Source: Symbiobacteriaceae bacterium (GTDB taxonomy: Bacteria; Bacillota_E; Symbiobacteriia; Symbiobacteriales; Symbiobacteriaceae). Taken from it: 6,232 nt of DNA. The stretch spans positions 1 to 6,232 of the forward strand of contig DAHVXO010000234.1 in the NCBI GenBank assembly GCA_027356675.1, read 5' to 3'. Under the pieces are notes generated by a model. That model searched no databases. It was given only the letters and a program-made list of their open reading frames with translations, and was not told the origin of the DNA. The position numbers and the translations under genes were made by a program. How positions within the stretch are numbered: the first letter of the stretch is position 1; every line of letters begins with the position of its first letter. Positions 1-5,745 of the stretch are shown in pieces.

Positions 1-333
1 CCGAAGCTGGACTTCGCCTCCATTACAGGAGGCTGGGTGGGAGCAGCCGGGAAATTCGCCAAGCCCGTCGGCATCCTCGTATTTTTGATGGGGGGGATCG
101 CGTGGGGCTATTTATATGCCCGCTTCTGGCACTGGCATAGCCCCGCGGGCGGCATGGGGTATAGCTTGATCCCATTCGTAATCTCTAGCCTCACTGTGCT
201 GCCGCAGCTCAACCGTTTCCAGGCACTGTCCATGCCCGGATTCATCTGGTTGCGGGTCGGTGGTCCCACCGCCATGGTGGTCAACCTGCTCGAGCATCTT
301 GTCTTCGGGCTGGTTCTCGGGTTCTTGTATTGA
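1..333 (+). CDS. Small multi-pass membrane protein, 5' end outside the window
   Basis: The frame is open from base 1, so the gene starts before the window. 110 codons are visible before TGA at 331-333. A GTG at 37 lies in frame but has no convincing ribosome binding site, and the preceding residues (PKLDFASITGG) read as protein, so it is probably internal. Three hydrophobic stretches are visible: about residues 22-42 (VGILVFLMGGIAWGYLYA), 56-74 (GYSLIPFVISSLTVLP) and 89-110 (AMVVNLLEHLVFGLVLGFLY) at the C-terminus. The pattern of a PK(L/M)D stretch, a glycine-rich membrane helix and a final HLVxGxVLGxLY resembles uncharacterised bacterial membrane proteins of the DUF6789 type; I recall this only by pattern and have not tested it. 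Function is unknown. It converges on moeA and is separated from it by a strong terminator. Confidence 0.72.
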   Translation, partial: PKLDFASITGGWVGAAGKFAKPVGILVFLMGGIAWGYLYARFWHWHSPAGGMGYSLIPFVISSLTVLPQLNRFQALSMPGFIWLRVGGPTAMVVNLLEHLVFGLVLGFLY

Positions 334-351
334 GACGAGCGAAACCGTCAT

Positions 352-382
352 CCGGCCCGACGATAAGTCGGGCCGGCATTTT
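352..382 (+). terminator. Rho-independent terminator after the membrane protein gene
   Basis: A perfect 10-bp GC-rich stem (CCGGCCCGAC at 352-361 with GTCGGGCCGG at 367-376) has a 5-nt loop GATAA and is followed by CATTTT. It starts 19 nt after the stop codon at 333. The T run is short and lies on the + strand only. The same hairpin on the minus strand lies 25 nt beyond the moeA stop but has no T tract, so it would at best slow transcription from that side. Confidence 0.8.
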
Positions 383-400
383 GCGGTCAGACACGGCGCA

Positions 401-1666
401 TTAGACAGACACGGGAACAGAAAACTGAACCTCAGTATCATTGTGCAGCAGTACCTTCAGGCGGCTCCCGGCCGGCAGCGGACCGGAGTGGCCGGGCACG
501 ACTACGTAGGCGTTGGCATGGATCATGGAGCTCAAGACACCGGCGCGCTGCGCCATGTCGGTGTCGATGCGCAGTTCCCCGACCGGTCCGTTGTACACAT
601 GCGCACGCAAATAGCGCGTGAGTGGATTGGACTTGAGCACCGGCTGGTCCAACACCCCTTCAACGGCGCGGAGCCCTACCCGGGCCCGCCCGCAAAGTGT
701 GTCCAAGAGCGGCCGCACCATCAAGTCAAAGTTGGTGATCGCCGCCGACGGATTGCCAGACAGGCCAATCACCAACCGCTCCTGCAGGAGTGCGGCGCAT
801 ACTGGCGTTCCGGGCTTCATGGCGACTCGCCAGAACAACTGCCGGGCGCCCATGACCGTCAGCGTTTCGCGCACGACGTCAAAGTCTCCGACCGAGACGC
901 CTCCGGTGGTGAGAATCAGTTCGCAGTCCAGGTGTTGGCCAAGGGCGCCGGCAATCACATCGGCCGCATCATGAGCCGTGCCCAGGTCGAGCGGAATGCC
1001 CCCGGCCGAGCGCACCAGTGCGGCGAGGCCCGGACCATTGCTGTTGCGAATTTGCCCATAACCTGGTTCGGCGCCGGCGGAGACCAGTTCATCCCCGGTG
1101 CATAGGATTCCGACGCGGGGCGGCGCGAAGACCGGTACTTCATCAATTCCGAGTGCCGCGAGCAAATTGACTTCCGCCGGGCGAACCCGATGACCGGGCC
1201 GCAATAAGACCTGACCATCGGTGACGTCTTCCCCGATTGGCGCAACGTTCTCGGCCGGTTCCACAGGTCGATAGATCATGATTCCCGCCGGTGAGACCCG
1301 TGCCTCCTCCATCCGAATGACGGCATCCGCGCCGGCCGGAATTGCACCGCCCGTCATGATGGAGGCCGTCGTCCCTGGCAGGACCGGTTCCTCCATTGGA
1401 TGACCGGCCGGAATGACCCCCAGCAGTTTTAGCGTGACTGGCTGCTCACGCGTCGCCCGCCTAGTGTCGGCCGACCGGACGGCATAGCCGTCCATGCCCG
1501 AGCGCGGAAATGGCGGCAAGGGTTCAGCCGCAATAATCTCTTCAGCCACTATCAGCCCCAGGGACTCGCTGAGCGGCCGCCGCTCGATGCGCCTGGCTGG
1601 CGCGTTGCTAAGAATAAGATCGAGCGCTTCCTCTACCTGCAGCAAGGTCACTCCCTCCTCGTCCAT
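401..1666 (-). CDS. moeA: Molybdopterin molybdenumtransferase MoeA
   Basis: MoeA inserts molybdate into adenylylated molybdopterin to form the active molybdenum cofactor in the cytoplasm. The 421-residue length fits the family (about 400-420). Visible family motifs, in order: FPRSGMDGYAV (54-63, with the conserved Asp59), MTGGAIPAGADAV (104-116), the MoCF-domain signature CTGDELV (189-195), TTGGVSVGDFD (253-263), MKPGTPV (283-289) and GLSGNPSAA (301-309), then the C-terminal domain IV. The start is uncertain. ATG at 1666 lies 6 nt after the mobB stop but has no clear SD. A TTG at 1645 follows GAGGAGGGA at 7-nt spacing and would give an N-terminus (M-LQVEEALDLIL) like that of typical MoeA. The mobB-moeA order and near-contact imply one transcript and probable translational coupling. 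Confidence 0.96.
   Translation of the reverse strand: MDEEGVTLLQVEEALDLILSNAPARRIERRPLSESLGLIVAEEIIAAEPLPPFPRSGMDGYAVRSADTRRATREQPVTLKLLGVIPAGHPMEEPVLPGTTASIMTGGAIPAGADAVIRMEEARVSPAGIMIYRPVEPAENVAPIGEDVTDGQVLLRPGHRVRPAEVNLLAALGIDEVPVFAPPRVGILCTGDELVSAGAEPGYGQIRNSNGPGLAALVRSAGGIPLDLGTAHDAADVIAGALGQHLDCELILTTGGVSVGDFDVVRETLTVMGARQLFWRVAMKPGTPVCAALLQERLVIGLSGNPSAAITNFDLMVRPLLDTLCGRARVGLRAVEGVLDQPVLKSNPLTRYLRAHVYNGPVGELRIDTDMAQRAGVLSSMIHANAYVVVPGHSGPLPAGSRLKVLLHNDTEVQFSVPVSV
1652..1660 (-). promoter_or_regulatory. Shine-Dalgarno supporting a TTG start of moeA at 1645
   Basis: GAGGAGGGA is read on the minus strand just inside the ATG-started frame, 7 nt upstream of an in-frame TTG (1645-1643). 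It encodes Glu-Glu-Gly if the ATG at 1666 is used, so it could be coincidence. It is the only good ribosome binding site near the moeA 5' end. Confidence 0.45.
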
Positions 1667-1672
1667 CGCCAG

Positions 1673-2167
1673 TCACTTGAGCAGGCGGGTCTCCACAAAA
1701 TCCGCGATGGCTGTGCTGTCATTCCAGTCAAAGACCGGTAGGTGCGTCTCTACGGGCAGATTGCCCGCCACCGCGAGGAGTTGGGGATCCGCTGCGCAGA
1801 GCAAGGATCCCTCGTTGCGAACAGTGCTGAATACCTCGATCTTCGTAAATGGGGCGCGCTTGAACCCCTCAGTGATCACCAGATCGACCGGGCCTAGCAT
1901 CGCAATCGCATCATACACGGAGAATTCGCCTGCAGGCGTGCTCCGGACCACGCCAATCTGGTCCGGCCCGATTATGGCGACCGCCCTGGCACCCGCCTGC
2001 TTATGCCGCCAGGTATCCTTCCCCTCTCGGTCCATGGCAAAGCCATGAACGTCGTGCTTCAGGGTACCTATGACAAAACCGCGGTGCGTCAACTCCGCCA
2101 CGAGTTTTTCCACGAGCGTGGTCTTTCCACACTTGCCACAGCCCACAATAGAGAGGACTGGTACCAT
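1673..2167 (-). CDS. mobB: Molybdopterin-guanine dinucleotide biosynthesis adapter MobB
   Basis: MobB is a small P-loop GTP-binding protein that works with MobA and MoeA when molybdopterin is converted to the guanine-dinucleotide cofactor or passed to apo-enzymes. From ATG at 2167 the product has 164 residues, close to the usual size of about 165-175. Visible features are the Walker A loop GCGKCGKTT (9-17), the conserved KHDVHGF (37-43), DREGKDTWRHKQAGA (46-60), and the Walker B-like strand DLVITEGFK (95-103), which is diagnostic for MobB. The frame is open up to a TTG at 2314, but the extra 49 residues do not look like MobB. ATG 2167 has GGGGAGG 5 nt upstream, so I chose it. No mobA is visible. 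The stop TGA (1675-1673) lies 6 nt before moeA. Confidence 0.93.
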   Translation of the reverse strand: MVPVLSIVGCGKCGKTTLVEKLVAELTHRGFVIGTLKHDVHGFAMDREGKDTWRHKQAGARAVAIIGPDQIGVVRSTPAGEFSVYDAIAMLGPVDLVITEGFKRAPFTKIEVFSTVRNEGSLLCAADPQLLAVAGNLPVETHLPVFDWNDSTAIADFVETRLLK

Positions 2168-2196
2168 AGCGACCTCCCCGATCATACCTTTCTTCA

Positions 2197-2202
2197 AATA
2201 TA
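2197..2202 (-). promoter_or_regulatory. Possible -10 element of the mobB-moeA promoter
   Basis: TATATT on the minus strand matches five of six -10 positions. It would give a leader of about 20-25 nt before the mobB ATG, including its GGGGAGG site. The -35 position at 17-nt spacing has no good match, so this is a weak prediction. Confidence 0.3.
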
Positions 2203-2400
2203 CCTTTTCGAAGGACGCCGAGGTATCGGTCGCGCAACCAGTGCCCGATAGACTAAGGAGCCCGTTCCGGTGACGTGTGCCACGGCCCATTGGGACCAGT
2301 ATATCGAGGTACAAGACGTAAGACCCTTGGGTGGACCGGCGACGGTCTACCCTTACTGGATTTTGTCACCCTCCTCGGGCGTTATGCATTCCATGGGGAC

Positions 2401-2407
2401 GAGGTGA
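2401..2407 (+). promoter_or_regulatory. Ribosome binding site of the LysM-GH18 gene
   Basis: GAGGTGA is a perfect complement to the 16S anti-Shine-Dalgarno. It lies 6 nt before the ATG at 2414 and fixes that start, which coincides with the beginning of the first LysM domain. Confidence 0.85.
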
Positions 2408-2413
2408 CTTTCG

Positions 2414-3673
2414 ATGTACATTCAGGTCATACGGACCGGCGAAACGCTCACCGCCGTGGCACTGCGCACAGGCACGAACGTGGAGCAACTGCTGGCGATT
2501 AATGGGCTGCCAGGTCCTGCCGTGGTGCCGGGGCAGGCCCTTCTGGTTCCCAGTACAGCGTATGTGGTGGAGCCCGGGGACACGCTGTGGTCCATATCAC
2601 AAATCAGCGGGGTACCCATGCCCGTCCTGATTCGCGCGAATCCGGGAGCCGACAGAGTCCTGTATCCGGGCCGGACCCTCCGGATACCGCCAGTGCCACG
2701 GCAAACCGCAGAGATCATCGGATACTTACCTCTCACCGACCCGGGAGTCACCGCAGCCAACATCGCCCCGTGGGGCCGGCAGTTTACCTGGATCGCCGTG
2801 TTTTCCCATCTGATCACCGACCAGGGTGACCTCCCGCCGCTTGACGACACGGAAGCGATCCGCGCCGCCTATGCCGCCGGGGCCAAACCGCTCATGTCCA
2901 TCGCCAATATGCGCGCGGGTGGCGCATTTGATCCGGAGTTAGCGCGCACGATGATTACAAACCCGGATGTGAGGGAGCGCCTCTTCACCAACATCCTCCG
3001 AGTCGTGGGCGATAAGGGGTATGCTGGGGTGGACTCAGACATCGAGAACATCCCGTCCGACCTCCGCAGCGAGTACGTCGACTTCCTGGCCGAACTCAAG
3101 CGGCGTCTGGGTGACCGGCCTCTCAACGTGGCGGTTCCGCCCAAATACGATGAAGTGACCTTTGGCTATGCTCGCGGTCATGACTACGCGGGAATCGGCC
3201 GTGTGGCGGACCGGGTGTATCTGATGAACTACGAGTTTCACTGGGTCGGCGGTCCGCCGGGGGCGATTGCACCGCTGCCGCAAACCCGAAGGGTGATGCT
3301 ATACGCGGCATCTTTGATACCTCGGGCGAAGCTCCTGAACGGCCTCTCGACCACGGCCTACGATTGGGAGCTTCCCGACACGCCGGAAAACCGGGCACGG
3401 CCGTGGCCGGACGATGAGGCCGTGCAGATTGCCATCCGTAACGGGTCAACCATCCGCTACAGCGAGACCGACCGTTCGCCCTGGTTTCGCTACACGGAGG
3501 GCGGAAAGGAGCATGAGGTCTGGTTCGAGGATGCCCGCAGCCTCACGGCAAAGCTGCTCGTGGTGCGAGATCTGGGTTTGCGCGGGATGGGCATTTGGCA
3601 TCTCGGGGCTTTGAATTCACAACTCATCAGCCTCATGGGCTCGTTCTTTTCCCCCGCTGTAGAGCGCTGTTAG
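2414..3673 (+). CDS. LysM-LysM-GH18 spore cortex-type hydrolase (YaaH/SleL family)
   Basis: This 419-residue protein carries two LysM peptidoglycan-binding domains (about 2-46 and 49-92, the latter with the typical YVVEPGDTLWSIS opening) and a family-18 glycoside hydrolase domain (about 100-410). Bacillus YaaH/SleL proteins share this order and size (about 425-430 residues); they are N-acetylglucosaminidases acting on spore-cortex fragments during germination. The GH18 active-site strand reads GYAGVDSDIENI (202-213), with the DxDxE pattern complete and Glu211 as the presumed acid/base. Other family landmarks are YLMNYEFHW (269-277) and GMGIWHLG (391-398). There is no signal peptide or membrane helix, which fits a protein made in the mother cell and assembled on the spore. 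The spore role is inferred from architecture. It is followed by cheX after 75 nt. Confidence 0.92.
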   Translation: MYIQVIRTGETLTAVALRTGTNVEQLLAINGLPGPAVVPGQALLVPSTAYVVEPGDTLWSISQISGVPMPVLIRANPGADRVLYPGRTLRIPPVPRQTAEIIGYLPLTDPGVTAANIAPWGRQFTWIAVFSHLITDQGDLPPLDDTEAIRAAYAAGAKPLMSIANMRAGGAFDPELARTMITNPDVRERLFTNILRVVGDKGYAGVDSDIENIPSDLRSEYVDFLAELKRRLGDRPLNVAVPPKYDEVTFGYARGHDYAGIGRVADRVYLMNYEFHWVGGPPGAIAPLPQTRRVMLYAASLIPRAKLLNGLSTTAYDWELPDTPENRARPWPDDEAVQIAIRNGSTIRYSETDRSPWFRYTEGGKEHEVWFEDARSLTAKLLVVRDLGLRGMGIWHLGALNSQLISLMGSFFSPAVERC

Positions 3674-3692
3674 TCCTTGGAGAGGACTTTCC
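3672..3692 (+). terminator. Weak hairpin overlapping the stop of the LysM-GH18 gene
   Basis: AGTCCT (3672-3677) pairs with AGGACT (3683-3688) around a 5-nt loop TGGAG, followed by TTTCC. The stem is short and the T tract poor, so it may only attenuate read-through into cheX rather than terminate. Confidence 0.3.
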
Positions 3693-3748
3693 GGGCCCGG
3701 TGCGGAATTGATAGGGACATTATTCAGGGACGGACGGTCACGACCAAG

Positions 3749-4219
3749 ATGAAAGCCGAAATTCTCAACGCCTTCTTCGTCGGTGCCAGTAACGCGATTG
3801 CGCGGGAAATCAAGTCTCCGGTCCAACGCACCGGCTTGCATATGGCCCCTTCGAATGTCGTTACCGATGAGGTCGTCGTATACATCGCCTTCGTAGGTCA
3901 GGTACGCGGCGCGATCCTCATCGGCATGTCAATTGCGATGGCCCGCCAGCTGGCGGGCACTATGCTGGGCGAGCCCCAAGCGGAGTTGACCGAGATGGGG
4001 ATGAGCGCCCTCGCCGAGTTGGGCAACTTGATTGCCGGCGGGGCCGCCATGGAACTGGAGAAGCTCAACTACCCGTGTGACATTACCCCGCCCACGCTGA
4101 TGGTCGGCCGGCGCGCTCGCCTTTCGACCCTGGGACTGCCCCGGTTCGTCATTCCCCTTACCACAGCAGGTGGGGAGATGCGGATTCACGTGGCCGTCGA
4201 CGTCGCCTTCACTCGGTGA
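3749..4219 (+). CDS. cheX: CheX-type CheY-P phosphatase / CheC-like protein
   Basis: CheX dephosphorylates the chemotaxis response regulator CheY-P, or a related response regulator, in the cytoplasm. From ATG at 3749 the product has 156 residues, essentially the length of Thermotoga CheX. The start MKAEILNAFFVGASNAI is typical of the CheC/CheX/FliY fold. The phosphatase motif ExxN is present once, as Glu90-Leu-Gly-Asn93 in SALAELGNLIAGGAA (86-100). A single copy marks CheX rather than the two-copy CheC. The frame extends back to a TTG at 3677, but those 24 residues have no family likeness. The SD for the ATG is weak. No other chemotaxis gene lies in the window, so the partner is unknown; related orphan proteins act in other two-component systems. 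Confidence 0.88.
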   Translation: MKAEILNAFFVGASNAIAREIKSPVQRTGLHMAPSNVVTDEVVVYIAFVGQVRGAILIGMSIAMARQLAGTMLGEPQAELTEMGMSALAELGNLIAGGAAMELEKLNYPCDITPPTLMVGRRARLSTLGLPRFVIPLTTAGGEMRIHVAVDVAFTR

Positions 4220-4242
4220 CAAACGGACAGCGCTACGAGCAC

Positions 4243-4260
4243 GGCGCCGATTCGGGCGCC
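4243..4260. other. Short hairpin in the convergent gap between cheX and the M20 gene
   Basis: GGCGCC (4243-4248) and GGCGCC (4255-4260) can pair around a 6-nt loop, midway between two converging stop codons (4219 and 4293). Neither strand has a T tract, so it is a weak candidate for bidirectional termination. Confidence 0.25.
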
Positions 4261-4292
4261 TGAAGCAGAAGGATTGTTCATGCCGGAAAGGG

Positions 4293-5651
4293 CTAAGCCA
4301 GCCGCTCCAGGAGCAGGCAGTAGGCCTTCTGTCCCTTCGCGAAGCTACTGAGCCGGAAGAACTCATCCGGGGCATGGACGTTCTCATCATCCAAGCCGAA
4401 AGCGAAGCCGACCGTATAGGTGCCGAGGGTCGTCTGGAACAGTTCGCAGACCGGGATGGTCCCGCCGGTTCGGGTGTAGTACGGCTTCTTGCCATACAGC
4501 TTCTCCAGCACTTCGGAAGCGGCCAGGTTGCCAGGGTGGTCCATCGGCATCAGGTAGGGCCGGGCAAGGCCCGGAAGCTGCCGCACGGAGACCGTCACCC
4601 CCCGGGGGGCGTGGGTCCGGACGTGGGCTGCGATCAGATCCGCGATCTGCATTGGGTCCTGGTCGGCCACCAGGCGACAGGTGATCTTGGCGTGGGCCTC
4701 GTTGGGCAGGACCGTCTTGACACCGTCGCCTTGGAAGCCGCCCCAGACGCCGTTCACCTCAAGCGTTGGGCGGGCCCAGCGACGCTCCAGCGTGCTATAG
4801 CCGGGCTCGCCGAACACGTCGGGAATCCCGAGGGTCTCCTGGTATTTCGCATCCGCGAAGGGCACCGCGGCAATCAAAGCCCGGTCCTCTTCGCTTAGCG
4901 GGCGGACGGTGTCGTAGAAACCGGCGACCAGGATCTTGCCCTCCGGGCTTCGCATGGAGTCCAGCAGCCGTACCAGGGCATGAATCGGATTCTGCACCGC
5001 ACCGCCGTGGGCGCCCGAGTGCAGGTCGCTCTTCGCGCCCTTCACATCGATCTGGAAGGCGCAGAGTCCCTTGCTGCCCACCCCGATCTCGGGTTGGTCC
5101 TCGGCAAATTGCCCGCCATCAGCGCTCAGAACGAAGTCGCAAGCCAGCAACTCCTTATGGCTGGCCACAAAGGCGGGAAGCTGCGGGCTGCCGATCTCCT
5201 CCTGACCCTCGAAGAAGAACTTCAGGTTGACGGGCAGCCGGCCCTCGCCCTTCAGCATCGCCTCCACCGCCAGAATTGGCACCAGCATGTTGCCCTTGTC
5301 GTCGGAGGCGCCACGGGCGTAGACCCGTCCGTCGACCACGGTGGGCTCGAAGGGCGGGCGGGACCAGAGGTGCAGCGGATCGACGGGCTGGGTATCGAAG
5401 TGGCCGTAGATCATCACCGTGGGCTTGCCTGGCGCGTGCAGCCAGTCGCCGTATACTACCGGATGACCGCCCGTCTCCAGCGTTTGGATGTGCTCGATGC
5501 CTGCCGCGGCCATCCGTGCGACCACCCATTCGCCCGCCCGGCGCACCTCCGCGGCATGTTCCGGCAGCGAGCTGATGCTGGGGATGCGCAAGAAGGCGAG
5601 CAGTTCATCCAAAAACCGGGCCTCGTTCTCCGCCAGGTACGACTCCCACAT
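4293..5651 (-). CDS. M20 family metallopeptidase (dipeptidase-like)
   Basis: This 452-residue cytoplasmic zinc hydrolase belongs to the M20/M25/M40 peptidase family and most resembles carnosinase/CNDP-type dipeptidases; the true substrate cannot be read from sequence. All expected catalytic features are present: His84 and Asp86 in YGHFDTQPVD (82-91), the metal-bridging Asp117 in GASDDKGN (114-121), the catalytic Glu151-Glu152 pair in EGQEEIGS (148-155), Asp178 in SADGG, His211 of the dimerisation lid in DLHSGAHGG (209-217), and C-terminal His426 in ENVHAPDEFF. I took ATG 5651. An in-frame TTG at 5657, two codons earlier, has AAAGGGG at 8-nt spacing (14 nt from the ATG) and may be the true start. 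The frame stays open to 5759, into the glutaredoxin gene, but without family likeness. It lies 94 nt downstream of the glutaredoxin gene on the same strand. Confidence 0.93.
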   Translation of the reverse strand: MWESYLAENEARFLDELLAFLRIPSISSLPEHAAEVRRAGEWVVARMAAAGIEHIQTLETGGHPVVYGDWLHAPGKPTVMIYGHFDTQPVDPLHLWSRPPFEPTVVDGRVYARGASDDKGNMLVPILAVEAMLKGEGRLPVNLKFFFEGQEEIGSPQLPAFVASHKELLACDFVLSADGGQFAEDQPEIGVGSKGLCAFQIDVKGAKSDLHSGAHGGAVQNPIHALVRLLDSMRSPEGKILVAGFYDTVRPLSEEDRALIAAVPFADAKYQETLGIPDVFGEPGYSTLERRWARPTLEVNGVWGGFQGDGVKTVLPNEAHAKITCRLVADQDPMQIADLIAAHVRTHAPRGVTVSVRQLPGLARPYLMPMDHPGNLAASEVLEKLYGKKPYYTRTGGTIPVCELFQTTLGTYTVGFAFGLDDENVHAPDEFFRLSSFAKGQKAYCLLLERLA

Positions 5652-5665
5652 GGCCAAGACAATTA

Positions 5666-5672
5666 CCCCTTT
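5666..5672 (-). promoter_or_regulatory. Ribosome binding site of the M20 gene
   Basis: AAAGGGG on the minus strand is 8 nt before TTG 5657 and 14 nt before ATG 5651. Its spacing favours the TTG start, which would add only two residues. Confidence 0.5.
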
Positions 5673-5680
5673 CTGAGAAA

Positions 5681-5694
5681 AGTGGTGCACCACT
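5681..5694. promoter_or_regulatory. Perfect 14-bp palindrome upstream of the M20 gene
   Basis: AGTGGTGCACCACT is an uninterrupted dyad centred about 36 bp upstream of the M20 start, in the gap between the glutaredoxin and M20 genes. As DNA it looks like an operator for a dimeric regulator. As RNA on the minus strand it would form a 5-bp stem with a UGCA loop followed by UUUUCUC, a weak terminator-like structure. Which of the two applies cannot be decided here. Confidence 0.4.
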
Positions 5695-5745
5695 ACCCTC
5701 GGTAGCCATGCGCCACGCATCATGTCTTTCGAACCAGGCCACTTC

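Larger units (their letters stand above)
2168..2413. other. Divergent intergenic region between mobB and the LysM-GH18 gene
   Basis: These 246 bp must hold the start signals for both divergent units. I see no convincing gene. A 6-bp inverted repeat, TATCGG (2224-2229) and CCGATA (2245-2250), spans a 15-nt loop, and the mobB -10 candidate is at 2202-2197. I could not find a clear sigma-A or sporulation-sigma promoter for the + strand gene. Nothing resembles the conserved Moco riboswitch core by eye. Confidence 0.6.

Noticed and set aside
260..1105. 281-codon + strand open frame
   Set aside because: It lies antisense to moeA, whose full set of family motifs is unmistakable; it is a GC-rich shadow frame.
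2168..2314. N-terminal extension of MobB to TTG 2314
   Set aside because: The added 49 residues do not resemble MobB, which normally starts just before the P-loop, and ATG 2167 has a well-placed GGGGAGG.
2168..2413. Moco riboswitch upstream of mobB
   Set aside because: No complex conserved multi-stem architecture is evident, and the likely leader is too short if the -10 at 2202-2197 is right.
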